Shown here: positions 39,999 to 49,023 of the stretch, piece by piece
Layout: each line of letters starts with the position of its first letter
Numbering within the stretch: position 1 is the stretch's first letter
Translations under genes and position numbers: made by a program
The notes under the pieces: generated by a model
Seen by the model: the letters and a program-made list of their open reading frames with translations, nothing else
Database searches by the model: none
Told to the model about the DNA's origin: nothing
Assembly (NCBI RefSeq): GCF_046600715.1
Contig: NZ_JBJMAV010000001.1
Span: 248,001-312,000 of the forward strand
Direction: 5' to 3'
DNA: 64,000 nucleotides
DNA from: Lysobacter_C viscosus
Lineage (GTDB): Bacteria; Pseudomonadota; Gammaproteobacteria; Xanthomonadales; Xanthomonadaceae

Positions 39999-41973
39999 CG
40001 AAGCCCACCGTGACCTGTGCGAAGAGACCGCGCGGCACCTGCGCGCCGCTGCCTTCCGAGTGCCCGGAGTCGAGCAGGTTCTGTCCCCACAACGACACCG
40101 AGGTGTTCTGCCAGGGTCGCCAGCTCAGCCCGATATCCAGCCGCGTGTAGTCCTGTACGTCCCGGAACGGCACCTCGTCGACGTAGTACGCGGCGACGTT
40201 GAGTTCCATCGTGTCGGCGATGTCCAGGTAGGAGCGCAGCTGGGCCTGCTGCCGGGGAGTTGCGGTTTCATCGAAGGCCAGCACCGGTCCCCTGATGTCG
40301 GTATTGAGCCGGCTGTAGGAGGCTTCCATCCGCCAGCGATCGGTCCACCGCGCCGAGACGCTGATGTCGCCGCCCCACGTCGTGCCGCTGGCCTGGTCCG
40401 AGAACGCACCGATGATCGCGGGTGGCACGCCCAGCAACTGGCGGTAATCGTTGTAGAAGACCGAGGTATCCAGCGCGACGCGTGGAGAGAGCTGGATGCG
40501 GTGGCCCAGCTCGTAGGCGACCAGCTTCTCGGCCGGCAGCCGCTCGTCGCCGGCGAGGCCCAGCGGCACGATAACGCCGCTTGCCTGGCCGGTGGTCAGC
40601 AGGCCCAGGTCGGCGTAGGAAAACACCAGCAGGCCGTCTTCCTCGAACCGCGAAGGCACGCGCACGGGTCTCGATACCGCCGCCCACACGGTCTGTTTGG
40701 TCGACGGGGTCCACCAGGCGCGCACGCTGGGCTGGAACTGCAGGCCGACGAACTCGTGGTCGGTCAACTTGGAGCCGACCATCAGGAACAACGTGTCCTC
40801 GACCAGCTCGGAAGTGTTCTGGGCGAACACGTTGAGCGTGGACCAGGAGCGCGATCGCGGATCGAACAGCAGCGTGGTCCCGGGCGTGGTGTCGTCACGC
40901 GTCCAGTTCCAGTTGCCGCCCCAGATCAGTTGCTGGCGTTCGCCCCAGGGCGTCCACTGGCGGTACTCGAGATTGGAGTTCACCCGCTCCACGCCGAACC
41001 GGATGTTGCTGCGCTCGCTCTGGTCGGCGTAGGCCATCAACGACCAGCCGGCCTCGCTGGAGGGCGCATGGCCGACGCGCGCCATGAGATGCGCACCGTT
41101 GACCGTATCCTGCCCGCTGACGACCTGGAACTGGTTGTGCTCGCCCGGTACCGGCACGCGGACGGTGAAGTCGGCGGTGGGGTGGCCGTAGGCCTCGGCC
41201 TGTACGGAGGCATCCACGTCCTCTCGGACCTGGCCGTCCCAGCGCACGCCGGCGCGCACGGTCGACCATCCATCGTCGATGCCGACACCCGCAGCGTCCT
41301 TGAACTCGTCCTGCGACGCGTAACTGGCCCACAGCCGTACCGCGGAGTTCTCGCCGGTCGGGGCGCCATGGCGAAGCAGGGCGCGCCGCTCGCCCTGGGT
41401 ACCGGCGCCGGCCTGCAGCAGCGTACCCAGGGTGGTCCGGGCGTCCTTGGTGATGACGTTGACCACGCCATTCATGGCGTTGACGCCCCACAGCGTCGCG
41501 CCGGGGCCGCTGATGACCTCGATCCGGTCGACGTCGGCCAGCGGTATGTCCACTGCGTCCCAGAACGTTCCCGACGTCAGCGGGTCGTGAACCAATCGGC
41601 CGTCGATCAGCACCAGGTATCGGTTGGCGGTCAGCGACGACCCGGTGAGGCCGCGCGTGCCAACCGTCCAGCTGCTGGCGTTGACACGCGCCACGTACAT
41701 GCCCGGCACCAAGCGCAGTGCCTCGGGAAGGGTGCGGTGGCCGGAGCGGCGGATGTCCTCGCCGGTCAGCACGGTCATCGCCGCGGCGGTGGTGAACTGG
41801 GAGGCGGCGGTGCCGGCCAGGCTCGTCACTTCCGTCTGCAGCAACTCTTCCAGGCTCATGTTCGCCAGGCGGACCACGTCCTGGCTGGCCACGGCCGCGG
41901 CGGTGGCCGGCCCGGAAATGGCACAGCCAAGGGCCGCCGCGAGGGCGGTGTGCTTGAGAAGGGTCCCCGACAT
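39991..41973 (-). CDS. TonB-dependent outer membrane receptor
   Basis: 660 aa. Signal peptide to about residue 26 (GPATAAAVA). A plug domain contains 'LEELLQTEVTSLAG', 'MTVLTGEDIRRSGHRTLPEALRLVPGMYVARVNASSW', 'NRYLVLIDGRLVH', 'IEVISGPGATLWGVNAMNGVVNVITK'. A 22-strand-type barrel follows, ending in 'RGLFAQVTVGFD' with a C-terminal aromatic pattern. The ligand is unknown. It is the first gene of an overlapping three-gene operon with yfiR-like and hybrid-kinase genes. Confidence 0.92.
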   Translation of the reverse strand: MSGTLLKHTALAAALGCAISGPATAAAVASQDVVRLANMSLEELLQTEVTSLAGTAASQFTTAAAMTVLTGEDIRRSGHRTLPEALRLVPGMYVARVNASSWTVGTRGLTGSSLTANRYLVLIDGRLVHDPLTSGTFWDAVDIPLADVDRIEVISGPGATLWGVNAMNGVVNVITKDARTTLGTLLQAGAGTQGERRALLRHGAPTGENSAVRLWASYASQDEFKDAAGVGIDDGWSTVRAGVRWDGQVREDVDASVQAEAYGHPTADFTVRVPVPGEHNQFQVVSGQDTVNGAHLMARVGHAPSSEAGWSLMAYADQSERSNIRFGVERVNSNLEYRQWTPWGERQQLIWGGNWNWTRDDTTPGTTLLFDPRSRSWSTLNVFAQNTSELVEDTLFLMVGSKLTDHEFVGLQFQPSVRAWWTPSTKQTVWAAVSRPVRVPSRFEEDGLLVFSYADLGLLTTGQASGVIVPLGLAGDERLPAEKLVAYELGHRIQLSPRVALDTSVFYNDYRQLLGVPPAIIGAFSDQASGTTWGGDISVSARWTDRWRMEASYSRLNTDIRGPVLAFDETATPRQQAQLRSYLDIADTMELNVAAYYVDEVPFRDVQDYTRLDIGLSWRPWQNTSVSLWGQNLLDSGHSEGSGAQVPRGLFAQVTVGFDD

Positions 41974-42182
41974 GCAGCGTGCCTTGCGAGCGAAACGATC
42001 GCGGAGTATGGCCCGTGCGCTCCCGGGCAACCAGCCAAGCGGTTCGCTGTTTTCCCGGTCCGTTCACACGCAATGCACGCCGTCCCGTCCGTAGGCGCCC
42101 TGTACGGTGCCAGCCGCCGATGGAGCGCAGGGCGAAGCGTCAGAGCGAAGCGGGGCGCATCGGATCCACCCGCCACGCCCGT

Positions 42183-42956
42183 TCAGCGGGCGGTGTAGCC
42201 ACCGTCGATCACCAGTTCCGATCCGGTGACGAAACGCGACTCGTCGGAAGCCAGGTACACCACCCCCCATGCGATGTCGTCCGGGTCACCCACGCGCCCC
42301 AGGGGATGCAGCTGGGCGAGGTCGGACTTGCCCTGCTCCATGTCCGCCTGGCCGCTGTCGCGAAGGTGCTGTTCGACCAGCGGCGTCCATATGAAACCCG
42401 GGTGGATCGAACTGACCCGGATCCCATCGGGCGCGAACAGCAACGCATCGGTCTTGGTCATCAGCCGCACCGCACCCTTCGATGCGTGGTAGGGCGGCAG
42501 GTCCGGCGCGCCGACCAGCCCGTAGATCGACGACAGGTTGACGATGCTCCCGCCTCCGGCCCGGCGCAGGTGCGCTATCGCATGCTTGGTGCAGAAGAAC
42601 ACGCCCTTGACGTTGATGCGCTGCACGTGGTCCCACTCGGCCTCGGTGACCTGGTCGGTCGGCTTGTTGGCCCCGGCGACGCCGGCGTTGTTGACTACCA
42701 CGTCGATTCCGCCCAATGCCTCGGCGATGCCGGACCAGGCCCGCTCGACCTGCGCTTCGTCGCCCACGTCAACGTGCCAGTAGCGCGCCGTCATGCCGCG
42801 GGCCACCAGCTGGGCGGCCAGCGACTCGCCGGGGCCGTCCTGCACATCCACAATCGCCACCCGGGCGCCTTCCTGTGCCAGCTTTTCAACGCATGCCTTG
42901 CCGATGCCGACGGCACCGCCGGTGACGATGCAGGACTTGTCCTGGACACGATTCAT
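42183..42956 (-). CDS. Short-chain dehydrogenase/reductase
   Basis: 257 aa. Classical SDR with cofactor motif 'VTGGAVGIGKACVEKLAQEG' (TGxxxGIG), 'NNAGVAG', catalytic Ser in 'IVNLSSIYGLVG', catalytic YxxxK in 'YHASKGAVRLM', and the C-terminal 'GSELVIDGGYTAR'. The acidic residue after the second strand (VDVQD) favours NAD over NADP. The substrate is unknown. Confidence 0.93.
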   Translation of the reverse strand: MNRVQDKSCIVTGGAVGIGKACVEKLAQEGARVAIVDVQDGPGESLAAQLVARGMTARYWHVDVGDEAQVERAWSGIAEALGGIDVVVNNAGVAGANKPTDQVTEAEWDHVQRINVKGVFFCTKHAIAHLRRAGGGSIVNLSSIYGLVGAPDLPPYHASKGAVRLMTKTDALLFAPDGIRVSSIHPGFIWTPLVEQHLRDSGQADMEQGKSDLAQLHPLGRVGDPDDIAWGVVYLASDESRFVTGSELVIDGGYTAR

Positions 42957-43047
42957 GTTGTTCTCCGGGGTTGGGGTGGGCAGCGGGGGTGCCGAGGCTA
43001 CGACGGCGCGCGGCAACGGAACTTCGATGCGACAGGGGCCGGATGTA

Positions 43048-44580
43048 TCAATCCGTCGCGGGTCGAGGCCTCGCGGGTGGGCGTGGCACGCTGGGTACGC
43101 CCATCAGGTCGACCCGGTCGCGGAACTCCGGCACCGATGCCGGCCAGCCGAGTTCGCGTTCCACGCGCTGGCGCAGTGCGTCGGCGGCGTCGGGTTCGCC
43201 GTGGCTCAGCAACACGCCGCGGGGCTGTCGCGGGGCGGCGTCGAGCCAGGCGATGAGTTCGTCGGCGTCGGCGTGGGCCGAACCGGTGTCGAGCTGGAAC
43301 ACCTCCGCGCGAACGTCCAGGTCCACACCGTACACCCGGAGCCGGCGCTCGCCACGCGCCAGTGCCGCGCCTCGCGTGCCTCCGGCCTGGTAGCCGCACA
43401 GCACGATGGCGTTGCGCGGGTCGCCGGCGAACGCCAGCAGGTGGTGCAGCACGCGTCCGCCGCTGAGCATGCCGCTGGCCGAGACGATCACCTTGGGGCC
43501 CTTGCGTGCATTCAGCGCCTTGGATTCCTCCACGCTGGACACCGTGCGCACCAGTCGGTCCATGCGGTCCAGTGCCGTCGCGTCGAGTCGATGTCCACCG
43601 AGGTGGTCGCGGTACAGCGCGGTTACGCGCGCGGCCATCGGACTGTTGAGGTAGAGGGGCACCGGCGGCAGCTCGCCGTCGTCGACCAGGCCGCAGACGA
43701 CATGCAACAGTGCCTGCGCGCGTCCCACCGCGAACGCGGGGATCACCACGGTGCCACCGCGGGCCACCACCTTGGCCAGGATCGGCTTGAGCTCGGCACG
43801 CAGCGAGCCGGGCAGGTGCCGACGGTCGCCGTAGGTCGACTCGCAGACGATCCAGTCGCTGTCGGCGGGCGGCTCTGGCGCCGGCATCACCGGGTCATCC
43901 GGGCGGCCGACGTCGCCGCTGAAAGTGACGCGCATGCCTCCGTGTTCCAGCGTGACCGCGCCCGCGCCCAGGATGTGGCCCTGGGGGCGCAACATCCCCA
44001 CCAAACCCGGCGCCGCAGCGAAATGCGCTCCGAACTCCACCACCTTCAGTTGTCGCAGCGCCAGCGCCGCGTCGCGTTCGTCGTACAGCGGTTTGGCCGG
44101 ATGGTGCTTTGACGAGCCGACGCGGTTGGCATGGCTGGCCTCTTCCTCCAGAAGGCGGGCGGAGTCGGGCAGCATGATCCCGCAGAGATCACGGGTGGCG
44201 CGGCTGCACCACACCGGGCCGGAGAAGCCTTCCGCTACCAGCCGCGGCAGGTAGCCGGCGTGGTCGAGGTGGGCATGGGTCAGCACCACCGCGTCGATGC
44301 TGTCGGGTTCGATGGGGAAGGGCGCCCAGTTCTTCAGCCGTAGCGGCTTGTAGCCCTGGAACAGGCCGCAGTCGACCAGCACGCGGCTCTGCGGCGTCTC
44401 CACCAGGTAGCGCGAGCCGGTGACGGTGCCCGCCGCACCCAGGAAGGTCAGCGCGAAACCACTGTCGGGACCGGCCCCGGTCACCGTGCCGTCCCGATGC
44501 AACGGCGCGCGTGGCGGCGGGCGTACGGACTTGCGCGATGCGCTTGCATTGATGCGGACTCCTCCACGGGGTGGGGCCAT
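43048..44580 (-). CDS. MBL-fold RNA-processing protein (beta-CASP/RMMBL, CPSF-like)
   Basis: 510 aa. The metallo-beta-lactamase motif is 'VVLTHAHLDHAGYLP' (H102, H104, D106, H107). Further metal motifs are 'HILGAGAVTLEH', 'FSGDVGR', the beta-CASP part with 'VIPAFAVGRAQALL', and the C-terminal 'VLLSHGEPDAADALR'. Such proteins are predicted exonucleases/endonucleases of RNA. In Pseudomonas they are often induced by low oxygen. A perfect FNR/ANR site is 27 bp before the start codon. Residues 1-40 are an unusual Arg/Pro-rich leader, so the true start may be later. Confidence 0.9.
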   Translation of the reverse strand: MAPPRGGVRINASASRKSVRPPPRAPLHRDGTVTGAGPDSGFALTFLGAAGTVTGSRYLVETPQSRVLVDCGLFQGYKPLRLKNWAPFPIEPDSIDAVVLTHAHLDHAGYLPRLVAEGFSGPVWCSRATRDLCGIMLPDSARLLEEEASHANRVGSSKHHPAKPLYDERDAALALRQLKVVEFGAHFAAAPGLVGMLRPQGHILGAGAVTLEHGGMRVTFSGDVGRPDDPVMPAPEPPADSDWIVCESTYGDRRHLPGSLRAELKPILAKVVARGGTVVIPAFAVGRAQALLHVVCGLVDDGELPPVPLYLNSPMAARVTALYRDHLGGHRLDATALDRMDRLVRTVSSVEESKALNARKGPKVIVSASGMLSGGRVLHHLLAFAGDPRNAIVLCGYQAGGTRGAALARGERRLRVYGVDLDVRAEVFQLDTGSAHADADELIAWLDAAPRQPRGVLLSHGEPDAADALRQRVERELGWPASVPEFRDRVDLMGVPSVPRPPARPRPATD

Positions 44581-44606
44581 GGGACGCCTATCCGGGGACG
44601 CGTGCC

Positions 44607-44620
44607 TTGATCGGGATCAA
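44607..44620 (-). promoter_or_regulatory. Perfect FNR/ANR box upstream of the MBL-fold gene
   Basis: TTGATCGGGATCAA, a perfect palindrome matching the TTGAT-N4-ATCAA consensus, 27 bp before the ATG at 44580. Confidence 0.85.
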
Positions 44621-45337
44621 ACCGGGAGGATTGCGGGTTGCCGCTCGCCACCCCCCGGCGAGGAGCGGCGGTCGGGACCGGTAGCACCGTCGCGCTGCTC
44701 CTATTCATTCCCGGTCCTCACGCGAGCACTGCAAAAGTAAATACATGTTTTCACGAAACATTATCAGCCATGTCGTTACGATGTACTGGCTTTGAGATGT
44801 ACGGGCGTCGATTGGAAACGCATGCACGAATACAGGATCCAACTATTTGTAGACTCTGCGCCGGCCGGCCCACGCACTGGTCGGGTCCATGCCGGCCAGA
44901 CAGGTGCCTGGAAGCGAAGGCACGACGTATCGAACTGATCTTCCGGAATGATCCAGGCCATGCGCACATGCGAGTATTTGCGCGAGAATCTCATAAGTAT
45001 TGAATGATTTGATTATGAATATTGAATCAATTCTTGAATTATCCTGCTATCGCAATAATTAAAGAGCGTGCGATGTCTGGATAACCAAAAAAACCATTTC
45101 GATGAGCTGCCAGAGAAATACCGCAGCCCGTCGACCAGCGGCCCCAAGGGATCCACCGGATCCCGGGCCAAGCAACCGCCACTCCCGGGGCGTATCGACA
45201 ACCCGGGCTCATCGCCGATGAGGGCGGCACTGCCACCTCCCGCCTGCCGCGGGATCACCGGTACCGGCGCCCCGAGTCAGTGGGTCCGCACACCGGTTTG
45301 GTGCTTGATCCGCGGCACCCAACAGGAGAACCATTCC
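44621..45337. other. Long AT-rich intergenic region
   Basis: About 720 bp without a convincing gene. From about 44720 to 45065 the sequence is far more AT-rich than its surroundings. At 45009-45030 is an inverted repeat TTGATT-N10-AATCAA. It probably contains the promoter of the envelope-stress cluster that starts at 45338; the AT-rich part may also be foreign DNA. Confidence 0.45.
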
Positions 45338-46006
45338 ATGGATACCCCAACCCAGAACATTTCGGGCGCCAACAAGGGCAGCCCACCGTCCCATCGCGGC
45401 ACGCGAGGCGACAGCCCCCGGCCACGTACAGGGGACGAGAACCTGAAGAACAAGGCCGGTGCGCTGGCCGGAGAAGCCGAGGCCGAAGCCCGGGCGAATG
45501 TCGACGAGGCGCGCAGCACTGCCGCGGGCAAGGTCGACACGCTGGCAGACAGTGCCAAGGCCGCTGCCGCCGAGCTCAAGGGCGATGACATGGGCCACCT
45601 GTCGGATTACGTGTCCGAACTCGCGCAGAACCTGGGCCAGCTGTCCACCAACATGCGTGAGAAGACCGGCGATGACCTGCTGCACGAAGTCAGCCGGCTG
45701 GCACGCGACAACCCGGCGCTGTTCGTGACCGGCAGCATCGCGATCGGCTTTGGTCTTTCGCGCTTCGCCAAGGCCTCCACGCCGTCGCGGGAGAGCACGT
45801 CCGACAGCGGACGCGATTCGTCGCTTGGCCGCCGACACTCGGCCTCCAACCCCGCCACGCAGGGTTCGGTCGGTAGCGGATATTCCGCCGCCACCGGGTC
45901 GGGCACTACGCCGCCCTACGGCGCGCAGCCCGCGACCCGTATGTCCACGCCCTCCAGCAACGGCAGCAACCCCAGCAGCCAGCCGCAAACGGGGGTGCGC
46001 TCATGA
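45338..46006 (+). CDS. YqjD/nutrient-deprivation-type envelope protein
   Basis: 222 aa from ATG 45338 after AACAGGAGAA. Residues 35-75 are Ala/Glu-rich helices (AEAEARANVDEARSTAAGKVDTLADSAKAAAAELKGD). Residues 120-140 form a membrane segment (NPALFVTGSIAIGFGLSRFAKAS), followed by a Ser/Gly/Pro-rich tail. This is the layout of YqjD/DUF883-like stress proteins. It overlaps the next gene by 4 bp (ATGA), starting a three-gene operon. Confidence 0.65.
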   Translation: MDTPTQNISGANKGSPPSHRGTRGDSPRPRTGDENLKNKAGALAGEAEAEARANVDEARSTAAGKVDTLADSAKAAAAELKGDDMGHLSDYVSELAQNLGQLSTNMREKTGDDLLHEVSRLARDNPALFVTGSIAIGFGLSRFAKASTPSRESTSDSGRDSSLGRRHSASNPATQGSVGSGYSAATGSGTTPPYGAQPATRMSTPSSNGSNPSSQPQTGVRS

Positions 46007-46473
46007 ACGCCCGGATGAAAGCCCATAGCGATGGCACGTACGTGCATACCGACATCCCCCGCAGGACGCCCGGGGATTCCGAACCGGAGCAGAACCAGGA
46101 CGCGTCGATCGGCAGCCTGCTGAAGGAGTTGGCACACGAGGTGCCTTCGCTCCTCAACAAGGAGGTCGCGCTGGCCAAGAGCGAAGCGCGCGAAAGCCTG
46201 GATGCGACCAAGCGCGGCGTGGCCGCGGTCTCCGTGGGCGGCGCCGTCGCCCTGGGTGGCTTCATCGTCCTGTTGCTGGCGGCGGTGTACGCGCTGGGCA
46301 ACGTGGTCGCACCGTGGCTGGCCGCGCTGATCGTCGGTGGCATCACGTTGGCCGTTGGCCTGGCGATGGTGGATGCCGGCAGGAGGAAATTCGACGCGCA
46401 GGCCCTGAAGCCCGATCGCACGATGGATGCCCTGCACAAGGACAAGAACGCTCTCCAAGGGAGGACGGAATGA
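46003..46473 (+). CDS. YqjE-like phage-holin family protein (PF07332 type)
   Basis: 156 aa. 'ASIGSLLKELAHEVPSLLNKEVALAKSEARESLDATKRGVAAVSVGGAVALGGFIVLLLAAVYALGNVVAPWLAALIVGGITLAVGLAMVDAGRRKF' has the short conserved pre-helix and two membrane helices of the YqjE/Holin-X superfamily. In E. coli yqjE lies with yqjD and yqjK, as here. It overlaps both neighbouring genes (ATGA junctions). Probably an inner-membrane protein of osmotic/stationary stress. Confidence 0.8.
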   Translation: MNARMKAHSDGTYVHTDIPRRTPGDSEPEQNQDASIGSLLKELAHEVPSLLNKEVALAKSEARESLDATKRGVAAVSVGGAVALGGFIVLLLAAVYALGNVVAPWLAALIVGGITLAVGLAMVDAGRRKFDAQALKPDRTMDALHKDKNALQGRTE

Positions 46474-47234
46474 ACAACCAGGACAACACCACCAACAGCA
46501 ACTACCAGACATCCGGCCGAACCTCGCCGTCTGCCACCCAGGCGCAGCTGGAGCGCGATATCAATCTTCAGCGAGACCACATCGGTGGCCTGCTGGACGC
46601 GCTTGAAAGCAAGCTCTCGCCGGGCGAAATGTTCGACCGCGTGCTCGGCTACGGCAAGGGCGGCGGGCGTGAGTTCGCCAGCAACCTCGGCGACACCGTG
46701 AAGGCCAACCCGCTTCCCACGCTGATGACCGCCGCCGGCCTGATGTGGCTGTATGCCAACAAGGACGACACCCCTCGCACGCGGTACCCGGGCAGCACCG
46801 GCTATGAGGCCAGCGGCTACGCCGATGCCGGCGATTACGAGGACGACGACGGGGGCATCCGCCAGCGTGCCCGCGAGGCCCGTGACGGCATGTCCGGGAA
46901 AATGGGCCACGCCAAGGACCGCGTCGGCGACGCCGCGCACGGTGCAATGGACACCGCCCGCCAGCGCGCCCGCCAGGCCAATGACGGCTTCCACCACATG
47001 CTCGAAGACAACCCGATGGCAGTGGGCGCGATGGGCATCGCGGTCGGCGCAATGCTGGGGGCGATGCTGCCCTCGACGCGCAAGGAAGACGAGCTGCTGG
47101 GCGAGACCAGCGACGACCTCAAGGACGACGCCAGGTCTCTGGCCAAGCGCGGTTACGACCGCGCCGCCGAAGCCGGCCGCCAAGTCAGCACCCCTAGGGA
47201 GTCCGGCAGAAACGAGCAACGTGCGCCGCACTGA
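46470..47234 (+). CDS. DUF3618 domain membrane protein
   Basis: 254 aa. 'ATQAQLERDINLQRDHIGGLLDALESKLSPGEMFDRVLGYGKGGGREFASNLGDTVKANPLPTLMTAAGLMWLYAN' is a DUF3618 segment: a helix, then a membrane stretch. A second membrane segment is 'NPMAVGAMGIAVGAMLGAMLP'. Long Arg/Asp-rich helices lie between and after. It is the third gene of the envelope-stress operon. Confidence 0.75.
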   Translation: MNNQDNTTNSNYQTSGRTSPSATQAQLERDINLQRDHIGGLLDALESKLSPGEMFDRVLGYGKGGGREFASNLGDTVKANPLPTLMTAAGLMWLYANKDDTPRTRYPGSTGYEASGYADAGDYEDDDGGIRQRAREARDGMSGKMGHAKDRVGDAAHGAMDTARQRARQANDGFHHMLEDNPMAVGAMGIAVGAMLGAMLPSTRKEDELLGETSDDLKDDARSLAKRGYDRAAEAGRQVSTPRESGRNEQRAPH

Positions 47235-47293
47235 TCACCAGCTGTGACGCACCCCCCCCACGCCCGCCCCCGCGGGAACCGAAGGAGTACGAC

Positions 47294-47479
47294 ATGGACA
47301 AGAATCGAACCGAAGGTGCAAAGCACGAAGTCAGCGGCGCGGTGAAGGAAGGCGTCGGAAAGGCCACCGGCGACCGCTCCAAGGAAGCCGCCGGCAACAT
47401 CGAGAAGAACGCCGGCAAGATGCAACGCGAAGTCGGCAAGGCCGCCGACGAGGTGCGCGACAACAAGCACCGCGACTGA
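47294..47479 (+). CDS. CsbD family stress protein
   Basis: 61 aa: MDKNRTEGAKHEVSGAVKEGVGKATGDRSKEAAGNIEKNAGKMQREVGKAADEVRDNKH, the repetitive Lys/Ala/Gly pattern of CsbD. CsbD proteins are abundant under general stress in many bacteria; their mechanism is unknown. It follows DUF3618 at 60 bp with GAAGGAG before the ATG, probably co-regulated. Confidence 0.9.
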   Translation: MDKNRTEGAKHEVSGAVKEGVGKATGDRSKEAAGNIEKNAGKMQREVGKAADEVRDNKHRD

Positions 47480-47835
47480 TTGCCCGCAACGCCGGCCCGT
47501 TGACTGACGGGTGGCACGCGCCCGGTACGCACCCCTGGTTTCAGGTGGAGCGGCCGGGCGTTTTCATGCGTGGGCTCCGGCCGGGCTCCCGTGGGGCTTT
47601 CGTGGGGCGCCGTGGCCACGTCCTTCCACGGACCCGCTGCTGTGGCATCCTCGGAGCCCGCGGCCCGCGTAGCCCGGCTTCTCGCAGCGTAAGGGTTCGG
47701 GGAGGTGGAACGGACACGTGGGACGGGGCGCCCGGGTGCGTTGCGTTACGCGGTGCGAAGTGGGCGGTCTGCACATCGAGGCCATCCAACCGACCCCTGC
47801 CCGGGGGGCCACCTAGCCGGCTGCGAAGGATCCAG
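47480..47835. other. Intergenic region with possible terminator
   Basis: About 356 bp. Arms GCGCCCGG (47518-47525) and CCGGGCG followed by TTTTC (near 47554-47565) may form a terminator for csbD. No gene recognised; the remainder presumably holds the promoter of the methyltransferase. Confidence 0.35.
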
Positions 47836-48777
47836 ATGACCGACAGGGAAACGTCCACGCACCAGAACGCGGCCGAATTCGCGTGGCAGGACGACGATGT
47901 GTTCGGCCGGATCGCGTCCCGATACGACACCTTGTGCGACGTTTTCAGCCTTGGTCTCCACAGGCTGTGGAAGCGGCGGGTGGCCCGGTGCATCGCCCGC
48001 GAGGACTGGAACACCCTGCTTGATGGGGCAACCGGAACCGGCGACATCATTCTCCGGTTGTTGCCCGCCACCTCGGCCCAGGGGCGCACGATCATCGCGT
48101 CGGATATCAGTCCCCGGATGCTGGCCATCGCGGCACAACGGTTGCGCCCCTCGACCGCCGTGAGTCTCCGCCAGCTCGATATGGAGCGCATGCCCTCCAT
48201 TGCCAACGGCAGCGTCGATGCCTACTCGATCTCCCTTGGCCTGAAGATCTGCGACCGTCAGCTGGCGATGCAGGAGGCGTTCCGCGTCCTCAGGCCCGGG
48301 GGGCGGCTGATCGTGCTGGAGGCCTCCAACATCCGGTGGCGCTGGCTGCACCGCGCGTACCTGGCCTACATGGGCGTGTGCATGCCCCTTCTCGGCTGGC
48401 TCGCCACGGGCGGAGACGCATCGGCCTACCGCTACCTGCTGCAAGGGGTGCGTGACTTTCCGGGCGCCGAAGCGCTTGCCCGCGAACTCGCCGGACACGG
48501 GTACGTGGACGTGTCTTTCGAACGCCTCTCGCTCGGCATCGTGGCGATCCACACCGCGCGCAAGCCCGCGGAACGTGCCGATGGAGTTGGCCGTGCCGGC
48601 GAACCAGGGGAAATGGCAGTGGCCCCGCGCGGGCGCCCGTTGGACGTGCCGTCCGGCCTCGGGCCAGGGCGAAGCGTCAGAATCGACCCTCACGATCAGT
48701 GCGAACCGGAGCCCTGCCTTGACCGACCGCCGCGCCTCCCGCACCTGTGGAAAGCTCACCGCCCGCACGCGGGGTGA
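47836..48777 (+). CDS. Class I SAM-dependent methyltransferase (UbiE/MenG-like)
   Basis: 313 aa. 'FGRIASRYDTLCDVFSLGLHRLWKRRVARCI' and 'LLDGATGTGDIILRLLP' (SAM motif I, slightly changed from DxGxGxG), 'IIASDISPRMLAIAAQRL', 'GSVDAYSISLGLKICDRQLAMQEAFRVLRPGGRLIVLEASN' match UbiE/COQ5. The final 65 residues (after HTARKPAE) look non-conserved and overlap the 5' part of the gfa-like gene in another frame, so the natural stop may have been lost. Quinone methylation is inferred from family. Confidence 0.82.
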   Translation: MTDRETSTHQNAAEFAWQDDDVFGRIASRYDTLCDVFSLGLHRLWKRRVARCIAREDWNTLLDGATGTGDIILRLLPATSAQGRTIIASDISPRMLAIAAQRLRPSTAVSLRQLDMERMPSIANGSVDAYSISLGLKICDRQLAMQEAFRVLRPGGRLIVLEASNIRWRWLHRAYLAYMGVCMPLLGWLATGGDASAYRYLLQGVRDFPGAEALARELAGHGYVDVSFERLSLGIVAIHTARKPAERADGVGRAGEPGEMAVAPRGRPLDVPSGLGPGRSVRIDPHDQCEPEPCLDRPPRLPHLWKAHRPHAG

Positions 48778-49023
48778 GCCGCTCCGGGTTTCGGTCTGCC
48801 ATTGCCTGGCCTGCCGGGAGCTGACGCGTAGCGTGTTCGCGGCCCAGGGACGGTTCCCTCGGGTGGCTGTGACACTCGACGGGACCAGCCGCGAGTTCGC
48901 GCAGACCGGTGACGAAGGCACCACGGCGCGGTTGCACTTCTGCCCGGACTGCGGCGACACGGTCTACTACCTGTCAGGCAGCATTGAAACTTCCGACCTG
49001 CCCCCATCTATTCTTCCGGATCC

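Noticed and set aside
39787..42198. An 803-codon plus-strand frame over the TonB receptor
   Set aside because: Antisense shadow of the receptor, whose plug and barrel motifs are clear.
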